This document shows, one piece after another, positions 25,872-38,009 of a DNA stretch of 64,000 nt (position 1 is the first letter of the stretch; each line of letters opens with the position of its first letter). The DNA is from Harmothoe impar. Its lineage: Eukaryota > Annelida > Polychaeta > Phyllodocida > Polynoidae. The stretch covers positions 38,687,204 through 38,751,203 of the forward strand of contig OX381710.1 in assembly GCA_947462335.1 (NCBI GenBank), given 5' to 3'. Position numbers and translations under genes: made by a program. The notes under the pieces are model-generated. The model worked only from the letters and a program-made list of their open reading frames with translations. It had not been told where the DNA came from and ran no database searches.

Positions 25872-26634
25872 CACATCCAGTTATGAATCAACTATTTCCA
25901 TAGCCAACTTCAATATCATCTTCTTTATTCTGCAAGGTCACTATAGCAGTTCTCTATGTATACATACTGGAGGTATACACCCACCCCTACATTGAGCATC
26001 TCACTATGAGGAGAGCAGCTCAGCATAAGGCAGACACCGATAGGCAATTTCCTAGATCGACACAACTGTTTGCACAGGAGAGCAGAGAGACTCCGTGGTC
26101 TGTGTCCAAGCAAGTGTAAGTTATCCTAGTCTCTATTGGCTGAGCTATCTTGATGATGTCCATATACTGTATAGATATATGTCCACCAATATACCTACTG
26201 GATTCTAACTGGGACAATACATGTGTTACATAAGAAGCCAGATTATTGTAAAGCACCAACAGTACACCTGTATACCATGGTAAATATAGATAATCCTGAT
26301 AGCACAGTAGTACAAGCTTACATGACATAAAGGGGAACAATATATATCACTACGATTTTGAAACTGGATTGAATCAGATTATAATATATTAGAATAGGAA
26401 TGAATTAAATGAGAGTTTATAAACGTTCAGGTATGTTTATTTCAGTCCCATACTTATTGACACTGAATTCTATAATATCTTGATAGACTCAAATAGTACA
26501 ATCAGATCAAATGCACTTGGGAATATGCTTAAATCATGCACTGAAACCCATAAAGGTTGGGTTTCTAGCCGTTATCCCCCTATATTAAGCCAACATAACC
26601 CAGTCTTCACACAAAGTATATGGTTGGTGTAAGG

Positions 26635-26765
26635 CCAGGGCTCTACATCATCATCTTGTATACTACTTCACCCTGAGCAGTGGCAGTTGAAGATGCTAAT
26701 ATAGATGGCCTCTTTACACACTCGTTTCTCACAGCTAATAGCACAACCCTGGAGCACAGGCTGCC
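26635..26765. repeat. Duplicated block B, second patch
   Basis: GTGGCAGTTGAAGATGCTAAT, then TTTACACACTCGTTT, CACAGCTAATAGC and GGAGCACA occur in the same order at 37270-37408 with few changes. Confidence 0.7.
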
Positions 26766-27195
26766 TAAACCAATCAATCTAGTCGGATATCAGTTTTGCA
26801 ACCATGGCCAAATTCGGAAGCAGACCAATGTTGAACACTAGTTCTGATTAAAGGAAGACCATTTTAAGTTATTACCCATACCGCATCCAGTATTCGCGTT
26901 GCCAAGCAGTGAAATATTGCCTTTATAAAACATTAAAAGTGTATCTATTACCGGGAGATGGGAAATATGAGCTAATTAGTAGTCATTGATAGCGATTCCC
27001 TAAGTAACACAACACAATATGTTTCCCTCTGTCTACATTTATAATGGGTCAAGCCACTGACTTATGTCGGTTTGGTCATTTCAGGCCCTTTCAGCCTTAT
27101 TTTCAGGTTCGTCAGTGCTGTCCAACTCACCTTAGTTTTCTCCATTTCAATGAGCTTTAGGCTTAGTCCTTTTGAGTAAGGCATTAGTCATATGT

Positions 27196-27343
27196 CAGGG
27201 GCGTGGCAACCGGGGGGGACGGGGCGGGCACTTTTGACCAACCCCAAAAAAGGTCAAACCAGAATGGTCAAGTAAAAAGGGGTCAAAAAGGGTAAAATTA
27301 CCCCTCAGTCCCCCCTACTTTCACACTGCTTGCCACGCCCCTG
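27196..27343. mobile_element. MITE with CAGGGGCGTGGCAA ends
   Basis: The left end CAGGGGCGTGGCAACC is matched, with one mismatch, by the complement of TTGCCACGCCCCTG at the right end. The 148-bp interior holds GGTCAAA repeats and a G run. CAG...CTG ends with GC-rich termini are typical of hAT-type non-autonomous elements; the class is inferred from that. An 8-bp target duplication is not clear (TCATATGT against TTATGTTG). Confidence 0.7.
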
Positions 27344-27654
27344 TTATGTTGTTATGCCTCAGTCATTTTTGAATAGCACTTAGTCATGTCTGATTAACCT
27401 AGGATAGCCACTTCACACTACGAGCCGGGCCATTTAGATTTCCGGTGTAGTTCCCATTATACAGTCATAAATGTTCGGCAATACTGGTAGTAGGATTTGT
27501 CGACCATATGGCATCTCCAACACAACCATTCAATCAATACATCTGCACACTGAATTGATCTGCCATTGCATTGCAATAATGTTTATCAATAGAAATAGCA
27601 CAATAGCGTTTTTGATCTTTATTTTATTTACTATTTGACATTTGGGACGCTAGC

Positions 27655-28010
27655 CCTGTACCCTTTGTTATATATGATTGATTCCATTATTAACCCACAA
27701 AGCATATGATGATATGTCTGTATCAGAGGCTGAAAGGTACGTGCAATTTTACCAGTGGTAACATACTGCAATAATGTAGGCATGTCAAATGCCATGACCT
27801 CATGCACCCTATTTATTGCCATAACAAAGATTATTTTCAAAGGAGTCAGGTCTCCATGTTGTGCCCAGTGTTATAATATATAGTGTGATCATATTATGAT
27901 GCCATTGATTCATGAGGCCTGGGGTCATGCAGTGCTTACTAAGCAGTAACTATACTATGGGTTCAATGTGTTTGTTCACTCTGTGCAGCACGGTGGGAGG
28001 ATGGTTCGTT
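27655..28010. repeat. Duplicated block B, third patch
   Basis: This aligns by eye with 38237-38600 through TGATTGATYCC, ATTATGAACAC-like words, GTAACAT, ATGCCATGACCTCATG, GGAGTCAGGTCTC, GCCATTGAT, TGAGGC and TGTGTTTGTTCA. It is the longest clear match of the block B pair. Confidence 0.7.
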
Positions 28011-28918
28011 GTGTCAGGAGATGGGGGCAACGGTGATTGGGGAATCTTGACATGTACACCCTAAAATCATCAATGCTCTATACCTACTTAATAAAAATAT
28101 CAATCTTGCTCCATCTGTATGGATATCTCTCATCAAAAATAGTTTCTCTCGTTAAGTTTGTTGTTCTGAAGGTTGCCCTGCATTGGCCATGAAGCATTCC
28201 TGACCCCTATCTGGCTCTCTCTATTCTCTGCTTACTCTCACTCACTCTCTCTTTCTTTATGTGCCCCCTTTAAATATATGGGCCCATCCCATCAGGTATT
28301 GAAGGGGGTATGAGGCAGGCAAGTGTAGGCCTATGCCTAGCTTTTTGGTAATGATGAAAGATGCTGCAACTATAGCTAAAGGCACGTGAGACCAAAAAGG
28401 ATATATGTCCATTGTACAGCATGGAGGTTAGTAATGAGAACTAATGGCACAGAGTGGCTCTCTTCCGGCCGTAAACCACGGCCTCATCTCTCCCTCTAGA
28501 CAGAAGTCTGGCCGTTTATAATAGAGACATACCCCTAATGTGACCCACAGGAGGTGCATAGTTATTTGACATTATAATGGTGGCATTCTTCTCTGACAGA
28601 ACACACAATGTTCATCCATAGATGTAAATACAAACATAGATACTCTTCCTGGAAAATAATGATTCATGTGAAGAAGGCGGAAATACCAGGGGGAAAGTAT
28701 TGATTCAACATATATACACTGTTAGGAGTAAGTGCTGTAGCTGTACAGTATAAAAAGAGGTACTTTTGGTTTCCAGTAGTTTATACTGTACAGCTACACT
28801 ACAGTAGGTACTGTATCCCCAACAGTACCCATACTGTTCCTGTTTAAGGTATTATATACTGTAGGTGTCTACAGTAGTTTATGCCATTATTTTAGACTAG
28901 CTATCAGACAAAAGAAGT

Positions 28919-28996
28919 TAGCACCTACGGGAATCGAACTACCTACCTTCCGATCCAAGGTCCATTGCTCTACTAACTGAGCTAGCGGGGCTGGCT
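28919..28996 (-). pseudogene. tRNA-like module
   Basis: On the minus strand, GCCCCGC-TAGCTCAGTTAGTAGAGC gives a near-canonical acceptor 5' strand, A box and D arm. AGTTCGATTCC gives a good B box. A TTG anticodon can be placed in the loop. The 3' acceptor strand (GTAGGTGC) does not pair with GCCCCGC, so this is a tRNA-derived relic, not a working tRNA gene. Confidence 0.5.
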
Positions 28997-29418
28997 GTAT
29001 ATTCTCATGGTCAGAATAAGCTTTTCAATTCACATGACACCAGGGAGTTGGAGAATGGGAAAGAGAGCTAGGGAGAGGCATGAGGAGAAGGGGAGAGAGA
29101 GTGCTTGTATAAGCTATATAAATAGATGGATAGAGACAGAGAAGGGGGAACCCAGTAGCATGAACATAATTACTTTATTAGAGCCACATGGATTTTGATA
29201 ATCATAAAGTTAGACCATAGATCTATCTCAAACAATCTCAAAACTAGGGACCTTTAGAAACAATGACATAGTTCATTATACACAGATGTAGTCTATGCTT
29301 GCTAAAGTCTACATTTAATGAGCTAAGTCAGGTTTGCTAAAGGTCCCTAGCATCTCTTTCTTACCTGCTCCCTCATTCATAGCAATCAGCAGGCTTTTCA
29401 TCATAGGACCATAGAACT

Positions 29419-29490
29419 GTCCAGCTAGCTCAGATAGCAGAGCATTGGACTGTGGGTCTGAAGGTTGATGGTTCTAATCCCAGTGAAGTT
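29419..29490 (+). pseudogene. tRNA-like module
   Basis: GTCCAGC-TAGCTCAGATAGCAGAGC resembles the 5' half of a tRNA, and GGTTCTAATCC resembles a B box. A GTG anticodon can be placed. The T stem and acceptor stem do not pair, so it is a relic. It faces the module at 28919-28996 inside the same element. Confidence 0.5.
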
Positions 29491-29770
29491 TCTCAAATGT
29501 AATGCATTATGTCAAAGGGTATTGAAACATATTCAGGTTATTTTTATACCTGGTTCATATCAATGCCCTGTTATACCACAGCGATTGTGTAACAGTAGAT
29601 TATATTGTGGACTGCAACAGTACTGACTACTGTAGTAAGCCTATGTGTGTTTACAGTAGGTGAGTCTGTTCAGGAACAGTCTGTGATACTGGAAACCAAA
29701 AATACCTCCTTTTATACTGTAAATCTACGGTGGATTTAGCTGTGCAGCTACACTAACTTCTGACAGTGTA

Positions 29771-30916
29771 CTTAGTATTTTACATAATAAGTTTAATTGT
29801 TAAATTGCTTATGTGTTACTTGATCTTAAAGGAATGTTGAGGAGGGAATGATACGATTAATGTCTTAAGCCAAGGGCGATGGCCGTAATGGTCGCCAATT
29901 CGTACAACCATTGTGGTAATGCAGTAGATCACAGTGTTTTGACAAAATTGATTATCTATAAAGACAATACAATGTCATACAATGCATTAGCCTCCTGGAG
30001 GTAGGCCTACATGCACTGCAGTAATATGACCACAGATAAAGCATGTCCTTAACCCCCCTCCCCCGACAATGATACAGTTTACCGGTCCTCGCTTCACTTT
30101 GACTTTGACTTTAGAGATACCTCGGACTAAGATTAATATTAGTGGGAAACACCTATGACATGCCGAGCTGCTTTACATACTCTTCTGGTACCAAATGAAC
30201 AACATTAAATATTTTAGTAGAAAAATGATTATTAAGATGCCTTGTAGTAAAAACCGTGTTGAATTAGGGGTTTAGGATGTACAGCTTTGCTAGCAAACTG
30301 CTGTTTAGGAGCTTGTGTTATATTCATGGGCTGATAATTATGTAGACATGCAGCCAACATCATACATATACCATTATTATTAATGTATTTTATTCTACTT
30401 TGATGGTGCTCATAACCATTCTCACTGGATGCATGATCTAACAGATATTATCTTTTATAGCAGGGATTCAAATTTAATAAACTTAGTGTAGATTCACCAC
30501 GAGTCGAACACATACCCCGAGACAGACAGTGAAATTTGAGGTTATTCATGCAAGATACCACTTCTAGTGTAAATTTTTAGAGAAAATGTCACACAAACTT
30601 TACCATTATTCACAAATAATGAGCTTAAAATGCTTGAATAGCCCCAAAATCAACTGTCCGTCTCAAGGTATGTGTCCGACTCAAGTTGAATCTACCCTAC
30701 CATGAGCACTTTCAATTACACATAATAAAACACAAACTAAAAACATTCTGTCCCATAGTTCATCTCCCTAATAGTTAATTAACCTAGAAATGTAATAAAA
30801 GACCTTGAATAAAAGCGTTGAGTTTTATGCAATTTTACCTTTTTTATGACGCATGTTATTATAAGACAGGTAAACTACGATCACATCACTGGTCAAGCTC
30901 TATTTAATGATGAAAC
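29771..30916. other. No recognisable gene
   Basis: Unique AT-rich sequence with no splice-flanked frame or clear repeat. Confidence 0.5.
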
Positions 30917-31260
30917 TCTTTTTTGATTTTTAAATAGGTTTATTGACACATCTCATGTAATATACTCCGATGATGTCATGTGATGAAAAAATTAAATACA
31001 ATTTAGTACAGATTATATCCTTTTCGATACTGATTCATGTTTATGTATTACTTTGCAACACAATTGTCATTGGGCCGTGGAGAGGGTCATCTCTTTGTTG
31101 TGGTCACCTATTCTAAAGGGTTCCTCGTCTTGGGTGACAACAGTTCTTTTGTCTATATTGACATCTTTTGAGGGTTTATTCGCGAAATATCATATTACTA
31201 TGCTTTTATGCAATTCGAATTTAATTCAAACTTTGTAACATGTATGTGTACCCCCTGTAT
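30917..31260 (-). mobile_element. Probable 3' fragment of a non-LTR element
   Basis: On the minus strand the segment ends TGTCAATAAACCTATTTAAAAA. This is nearly the same tail as the element at 34204 (GGTCAATAAACCTATTCAAAAAA), and both tails are preceded by CATGA and by a TTTAATT word. No coding part is retained. I infer a severely 5'-truncated copy of the same or a related family; the left limit is firm and the right limit is approximate. Confidence 0.4.
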
Positions 31261-31323
31261 CTAATGGGGGGAGGCTACACAGCACTTTAATATGGAGCAA
31301 GTATAATTTTGGTTGCTTCACGC

Positions 31324-31460
31324 CTATAGAATGACGGAAATAGGTAACATTAGCTTGTTGACCTTTACCGCTGTAAGCATATATGAGACCCGTCTGTAAA
31401 CAATCATTAACACGTGTCGTTATAATAGGGCTACATAAATATCATATAATCATGTTACTT
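31324..31460. repeat. Duplicated block B, partner of 24801-24935
   Basis: ATAGAATGACGGAAATAGGTAA, GTTGACC, TATATGAGACC and TGTAAACAAT occur in the same order as in the partner. Bases 31461-34203 otherwise hold only short unsupported frames. Confidence 0.5.
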
Positions 31461-32333
31461 AATACAGCTACACAGCACCATACAATTGTTCCAAGAAACA
31501 AAGAAGGGTGTATTATATATGAATTGATATTCATATGTGCAAAGATTTACTGCCTATGTGTCTATTGAGCAATAGGGTCGAGTATTACCATAGGCATCAC
31601 TCAAATCCCTTGGATTCAACTCTATTGATCCCACCAAAAGGCAGCACACATGGCAGGGAATTTCCTTCACCGTAATATGTACACGAGTGTCTCAGATAAT
31701 CCATAGGAATATGTACTAGGATTCTGGTTATCATACAACGAGACTATCGTTCACATACCACATGCGATATACGATAGATCATTCCACACATCCATATTAT
31801 ATAACATTCATGCATATCTAAAGGAGATGAGAGCACACTGAGCTATTGATATTTGGTTACGCAGGGATTAAATTATGTGATGCACTGCAGGGGTATATCG
31901 GATCACAATTGATCCAATATGATCCACCTCTCCTCACACACAGACACCATTATAATCTGACCCCCCCCCCCTCGTTGTCCTCCCCAAGGAAACCCTCCCC
32001 CGGAAATACCCTGTCCCCCAACGCCAATCAGACAACCTAACACCAGTTCTTGATCTGAAAGCATTGGCCAATGATAAACACATCGACTCACTGATGCTCA
32101 TGTTACATTTGCGCATTAGTCAACATGCAACATCATATTGCGTATTGTGAAAACAGACCAGTAAGGTCAAGTAGTGTTTTGATGCTATAAGGTGAAGACA
32201 GCAACAGCAATGCTGAATGTTTACCACTTCTACTTTAATTTTACACAAAGATAGAGCATAGATCTGAAACCATGTCAAGAGACTCTTTCATGACTTTGAA
32301 TATAATACTGCTTTACCCATTTAAGGAAGACAT

Positions 32334-32376
32334 GGTGTTTTAAAACAATTTAATATTATATTGTTTTAAAACACCA
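32334..32376. repeat. Near-perfect hairpin
   Basis: TGGTGTTTTAAAACAAT faces ATTGTTTTAAAACACCA with a loop of a few A/T bases. It is isolated, with no open frame and no matching copy noticed elsewhere in the window. Confidence 0.75.
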
Positions 32377-34611
32377 ATATTGATATTTGCACAAACTCCT
32401 GAGTAACGCAGTTTCATCGTTCTGTATCTCAAAAACCACTTTTTGGAGGATGTCTATTCTTGGAATGCTTAAAGATAAATGTTGTCCCAGCTTGTAAACA
32501 AAACTGTTAGTTGCTGTGATGTACTTAAGACAGAATGTACATAATCATGTATTTCTCGCCAAAGAGTCACCCATAAAACGGATGATAAACCTCGTGAGTT
32601 GATAAAAACTGAACTGCTAGGGTTAGAGATGAATCAAAAAGTGTTCCAAGGAGCCAAGATATATACCTTTTAATATACCAGTAATGAACTTGTTTAAACA
32701 TATTAAGAACTTTGTGATTTTTTCCCTCATCCCCCCAACCTGCATAACTCAGGAGTGTGTTCCATTGATCATCATAATGTGCCAATGCAATGCTAGCAAG
32801 TAGCTCACAAGTAGTTTACCAACCCTGTCTGCTCAGAATGATACATGAATGCGTATCTGCTGAGTATAGACTAACCATTCACGCACCATGAAGGCAAACG
32901 CGATAGTGAAATAAATCAACGTGTGACCTTTGGATGGTTAATGGGTCAGGCATGTAGTGTTGGCAAATAAAGGGTTAACATCTAGCGAAGACCAAGACGG
33001 GAAAGAGTGTTAAAAATAGCAGATAGGACAGCAGTACAGTGGTGCAGCTGATAATGCATCAGACCACTGTATTGCATCATTGCTTACACTCTAAGAGATG
33101 TGGGGTGCTGGAACATGCATAAAGTGTAACATATATGAAGTTGCAACACACCTTTGACAACAAGTTAGTGGTGGGTAATCTGTTATAAGAAAGAGTATGT
33201 TAAAAGTGGCTGGAAAAAGTGTGTTGAAAAGAGTGTGTAAAGACAACACACTCTTCTTAGAGTACTGCAAAGGTTCACCCTATGAACATCATTAATATGT
33301 GTCATCTTTATTATGATATATTCTTTACGTCATATTAATTCTAATACAATATCTATCCATGTAAATAAGATGCTGCTCATTTCATGGCATTTGGTATTCC
33401 GCTGTAAAGTCTGTTTAATCCGATGATACAATCCATAGATATACTGCTCAGGACTAAGTGCAAGCCCAGCAATGTGGAGGCATGGCAAAAAAAAGAGGTA
33501 TATACATTCACAGCATCGTCTGCCTCGCTGTGAAAGTGCATCTATATAGTCACACAAAATGGCAATAAAAGAAGCACTATAGATGGGTTCTATTTTGACC
33601 AGTGCCATGGCTGGCCTGTATTGGGAAGAGAGCTAGTTGTGGAGTGTGTGTCTGCATAATATACACAACGTGTATCAATAATTTACAGAGGAAGCTTGGT
33701 GTGTTTAAAGGGAGGTTCGTTTTCACAGTGTTTAACATTAGCTGCTTTGCTCACCTTCTGCTTTTTATAGCAGAGAGCTTCGTGTATACTACGTTTATAC
33801 TACCTAATGGGTCTAGACTGTTGAGGATTTTGGGGTGTAGTCCTGGGGCGTGGGATAGTTCACTTAAATATCTGTATTCGTGCAAACCTGTGGCAAATAT
33901 CAATTATAATTCTTAAGATATTTTTTTCTTGGGGGAACTGGAAAATTAGCCAGTGTTAAGTAATATATGAAATCAAAGCCACAGTATACCTGATCCATAA
34001 TTTAAAAGAAATGGGACAGGCTCGGTGATTATGGCACTTTAACTTTGATCATTGGTTTCATAAACTGTATTGGCAATATCTAAACCTGCATATGGACCAT
34101 ACTTGGAATGTGGTGATTCTTTTTTTGCAAAGTTAAATTTAGCATTGTAGGGGGGAATATGGCTCCAAAACTTTCACTATCGCTCTTAATCTACTTTGTT
34201 GAATTTTTTTTGAATAGGTTTATTGACCATAAATTCATGTAAAGGTAAAACACGTTCTTCCAGCACGGTCAGTAAAATTTTTTTTACATGGAATGTACAA
34301 TTAAATACTTCAGTGAAATATTCAGTTCCTTGTTTTTTCCTCGTGTGGGATTGTCTTTCGGCACGGTACCGCCTCTCTCAGGTGCATCACATGGTCATTT
34401 TATATTCTCCTTGGTTTTAAGACACGAAGGTATTGATCATATCTCGCTTCATGAAGTAAAGTCCTCTCCACAGTTCATTGTATGCATTACTAGCCTGATG
34501 GGATTGTGATAAGGAATATGATACCATAATAAGTTCACTTTATGTCAGGTTCTTAGAGTTTGAGGAGCTAATCTCAAGCAAAGGATGCAATTAAAGTATA
34601 TAACTGTCATG

Positions 34612-35220
34612 TCATTTTATGATATTCTTCAATCTGGTCTTGAAGGCGGGGATACTCTCCACCAGTTGTACTGGTTCAGTCAATTCGTCCCATAGAAGGC
34701 TGCCACGATACAGGGGGCTTCTATGGTACTTCTCACGTTTAGGCCTCTGTAGTTTGATCCTCTTCTTAGTCACCATGTGTACGTTGTAGGCTGGGTAGAC
34801 AGTTTTCAGTGTCCCCAACATGGCGCTATATTAGGCACAGTAGGTGTCGTTTCCTGCGCAACTCGAGTCTTTCAGTTTTGCATTTTCTATGTAAGTAGTT
34901 GACGGAGACATCGCCAACTCGTGTCCTAGTGCATATCCTCAAGCTGTTGTTCTGTTGAGTCTGAAGTTTTCTAACTTTTGCTACTGGACCTGAGTCAAAC
35001 AAAAAATCTCCACACTCCATACATGGTACCACAGCCTGCTTATGAATGGCAACAGCCCCCTCCATAGTCATGTACTTCCTATTAAATCTAAAATTGTTCA
35101 ACTTCAAGTACAGCATGTTGTCTAGATGTTCCAGATGCTTGGTAAACTTTAGGTCTCGGTCCAAGATGATACCTAGATATTTGAACTCAAGTACTTCCCC
35201 GAGGACTCGCTCATCTAACT
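34612..35220 (-). pseudogene. LINE C-terminal region after the RT
   Basis: The frame carries EFKYLGIILDRDLKF and the following His, the YLG-x-LD block that typically follows the thumb in LINE proteins. A His/Cys-poor basic region follows, to 34826. A second frame, 34612-34821, then has YRGSLLWDELTEPVQLV and FKTRLKNII, the usual C-terminal signature of these proteins. The two parts are separated by a frameshift or small deletion near 34822. Confidence 0.8.
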
Positions 35221-36773
35221 CTAGTGGGTAGCCCTGGACTTAGGGGTTTTTAGTCGGGGGGTTAAACCACATTGATTTAGTCTTTGATATGTTTGGAGCC
35301 GATTTAGCTTGCACCACCTGCTCACTCGTTCCATATCGTCTTGTAGTAGGTTTCTTACTGCTTCGGGGTGCTTTCCTGTCGCTACCAGCACTAAGTCTTC
35401 TGCATATAGGATGGGCATACAATTTTTTATCACGTTTGGTAGGTCATTTATGTAGTACAGAAACAGAAGTGGTCCAAGAACACTGCCTTGCGGCACGCCA
35501 TACGTTACTGGTAGTGGCGCAGAGCGCACATTGTTTGCTATTGTTGTGCAGCTTCTTGTGTCCAGATAACTGGCTATCAATTTCAGAGCGTTGAAAGACA
35601 AACCAAAATGTTTCAATTTCATGAGTAGGCGCCCATGGTGGACCACATCGAACGCCTTGCGTACGTCAAGGAAAGCAGCCATTGCCAGCTCCCCTTTATT
35701 TCTTGCCCCATAAAGACAGGTGACGAGTTGCAGTATTGCCATAGCTGTTGATCTGTCAGGGAGGAAGCCAAATTTGCTTCGGTGGATCAGATCATTTTCC
35801 TGAGCATAGTTCAACAGCTGCCTGTGTATTACCTTTTCAATAACTTTGCCAATCACAGGAAGAAGTGTGATTGGGCGCCAGTTCAGCACAGAACTCAGGT
35901 CGCCACTTTTGGGTAGTGGTATAATTGTCCCAATCTTCAATATATCTGGGAATGTCGACGTGGTGATGCACTTATTAATGAAGGTTGTCCATACTCTTGG
36001 ATTCCCCAGCATTGTATCCTTTACCACTTGGGAACGCATGTCCTCAAGACCAGACGATTTCGAGACTTCAATATCATCGACTAGGTACTTCAAGGAGTCC
36101 TCTGAGATTTCGTCAAATTTCAATAGATACTCATTGTTTAGAGCCTGAGTTTCAATGTCCACTTGGAGTTCATTTATGGCTTGATAGCGACGGTGGTTTC
36201 CAGGTTCCTCTGTTAAATGGTTGGCTAAGTTTTCACCCACATTACAGAAAAACTCATTGATGTAAGTAGATGTGTCATTGTGTGCTATACGACCACCAGT
36301 ATCCTCATCAACCAGGTTCATAGTGTTGTGAAGTCGTCTGCCTTTCCAAAGTTTGTTTAGCTCTGACCAGAACTTTTTAGGATTTTTACGATACACTGTT
36401 AGTTTGTTCTTGATTATTTTGGCCATGTTACTGCGCCCTGACTTGTCAATCAGTTGTCTCAGCCTTCGGGCTTCTTTAAGGGCTAGGTTTTCACCCAGTC
36501 CTCTGAAGGCACTTGCTAGTTTTAACGATTTGTGTCTGTCCTTAATCAGGCCTCTGATTACGTCATCAAACCAGGGCCGGTCCTCTTCTGGTATATTAAA
36601 GTCTCTGATGGGGCATTCCTCATCTAAGTAGGCAGAGATACTTTCTATCAATAAGACTGCTAAGCCATCGGCATCCACTGATTCCAGGGTTTCATCACTG
36701 ACTTGTCTGGCGATAGCGGCTATCAGATTCTTTTTATTGTAGTTGCGATAGCTGCGACCAGTTACTTTACGTT
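35221..36773 (-). pseudogene. LINE reverse transcriptase domain
   Basis: The frame is open from 36773, about 30 codons before its first Met at 36678. Counting from that Met, conserved blocks are IPLPKSGD and NWRPITLLPVIGKVIEK (fingers, about 255-285), SKFGFLPDRSTAMAI (about 305), AFLDVRKAFD (motif A, Asp338), YGVPQGSVLGP (motif B, from 393) and YAEDLVLVA (motif C, from 425). Motif C normally reads F/YADD; here the first catalytic Asp is Glu, so activity is doubtful even apart from the frameshifts. After NRLQ the frame goes astray; the expected NISKTKSMWFN continues in another frame at about 35290-35240. Confidence 0.9.
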
Positions 36774-37139
36774 TTATGTGTTTGTTTCGCGTTTTTTTAA
36801 TACAGCATAGATGGGTATGTGATCACTTAAATATTCGTTCACATTACCGGACGTCACATGTTTCCCCTTATTAGTGTAAATGTGATCTATAGTAGTTGAT
36901 CCCTTCTTGTGCAACCGGGTTGATCCTGTTGGCAGGTGCTTTAATTGATTTTTTCTTAAGAAGCGGAGGGCTTTTTTATACTTATGACTGTTTCGATGTT
37001 TATAATCGACATTCATATCTCCACAAATCCATATTTCCCTGTCCGACATACCACTTTCTGATATAATGTCACTCAGTTCTTTGTAGAAGGATTTCACATT
37101 TCCTCTAGGTGGCCTGTATACGCTTATATAAGGCGGTGT
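36774..37139 (-). pseudogene. LINE endonuclease domain, C-terminal part
   Basis: The frame opens at 37139 with TPPYISVYRPPRGN, the conserved VYRPP strand of LINE AP-endonucleases. It continues through IWICGDMNVDY (Asp/Asn active-site block), STTIDHIYTN and LSDHIPIYAVL, whose SDH motif holds the catalytic His. These residues cleave the target DNA to start target-primed reverse transcription. The N-terminal third of the domain, with the first catalytic residues, is absent. The frame ends at a TAA at 36774; the reverse transcriptase continues in another frame from the same point, which indicates a frameshift of one or two bases. Confidence 0.85.
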
Positions 37140-37269
37140 TTACTAGTTACATCCGAATATCTATTTACATGATAAAGTAATCGGTTTAGTATTTACAGCA
37201 AGGATTTCTGGCCTGTGTCCCATGTTAAGCTGACAGCACACAGGTTTTACACATAGGTAGTACAAAAAA

Positions 37270-37408
37270 GGGGCTGTGGCAGAGTGCTAGATCACCATCT
37301 TGTTTGCTATGCCCTGTGTAGTGGCAGTTGAAGGTGCTAATAAAGACGGGTTCTTTACACACTCGTTTTTCACGGCTAATAGCGGCTAACCTTGGAGCAC
37401 ATGCTCCA
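37270..37408. repeat. Duplicated block B, partner of 26635-26765
   Basis: GTAGTGGCAGTTGAAGGTGC, TTTACACACTCGTTTTTCACG and CTTGGAGCACATG align with the earlier copy in order and strand. Confidence 0.7.
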
Positions 37409-37930
37409 TACATCACTAAAGGTGGTTTCGCACCCGATACAGTATAAAAGGGCAGAGACCAGTGAGGAAGCTAATTTTGATGTGAACACTTAATGTAAAA
37501 CTACATGATCCCTGGAGTTCATTTTCAGGTATAATAAGGGTTGTAAAGTGACAACTTATGTAAGAACTTCAGTGCAGAATTAGTCGTTAGATACTCAATC
37601 CTCAATGAATACATCACAATACGTATTTTGAAACTGTGTGCTGGCATGGCTGAAACGCCTTCATAATTATTAAATAAAACGAAGAAATCTCAGCTTTACA
37701 GCCTGAGCTCCTTACCATGGTTAATCAAAATATTGCCTTCGAATGATGTGGAGAAGACGTTTCCCCTAGGGTATAGGGCCAACATCAACTATGAATTGTC
37801 ATTTCGGGATAAAGGGAGGGAAAGAGTTAATGCTCTTTAAGAATAAATGATGAGTCATCCACTTGATTTCTGTAATGTAAGGGTTGATGCTAGGGTAAAA
37901 TGATGCTTCATTTGAAAGGGATGGGCGGCC

Positions 37931-38009
37931 CATTGGCGGATCCAGGGGGAGGGCGACGGGCCTTGCGCCCCCCCCCCCCCCCCCGAAAAGAATCCTGGAT
38001 CCGCCACTG
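37931..38009. mobile_element. Small hAT-like MITE
   Basis: The left end CATTGGCGGATCCAGG faces CCTGGATCCGCCACTG at the right end (one mismatch), enclosing a long C run. At 79 bp it is among the smallest elements in the window. GGCGGATCC also recalls the palindrome of the 10622-11293 element, but the rest of the termini differ. Confidence 0.7.

Larger units (their letters stand above)
28717..29768. mobile_element. 1.05-kb TIR element, CACTGTTAGGAGTAA family
   Basis: Flanked by TA on both sides. The left end CACTGTTAGGAGTAAGTGCT continues into GTAGCTGTACAGTATAAAA. The right end TTTTATACTGTAAATC continues through AGCTGTGCAGCTACACTAAC to TTCTGACAGTG. The ends are therefore long, imperfect inverted repeats of about 60 bp. 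It carries two tRNA-like modules in opposite orientation, at 28919-28996 and 29419-29490. No transposase frame is present, so it would depend on an enzyme encoded elsewhere. The decayed copy at 9294-9715 shares both ends. Confidence 0.75.
34204..37139 (-). mobile_element. 5'-truncated non-LTR retrotransposon (LINE)
   Basis: Reading from 37139 down to 34204, the element has the C-terminal half of an AP-type endonuclease, then a linker, a reverse transcriptase, a C-terminal region and a 3' UTR ending GGTCAATAAACCTATTCAAAAAA. The 5' part of the endonuclease and any ORF1 are missing. At least three frameshifts separate the parts, so the copy is dead. The RT block style (GVPQGSVLGPLLFLYYIND) places it with CR1/L2/Jockey-like lineages; the exact clade cannot be fixed by eye. 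The 3' limit rests on the tail shared with 30917. Confidence 0.8.

Noticed and set aside
28919..29490. Functional tRNA genes (Gln-like and His-like anticodons)
   Set aside because: A and B boxes are present, but the acceptor and T stems do not pair; both modules lie inside a mobile element.
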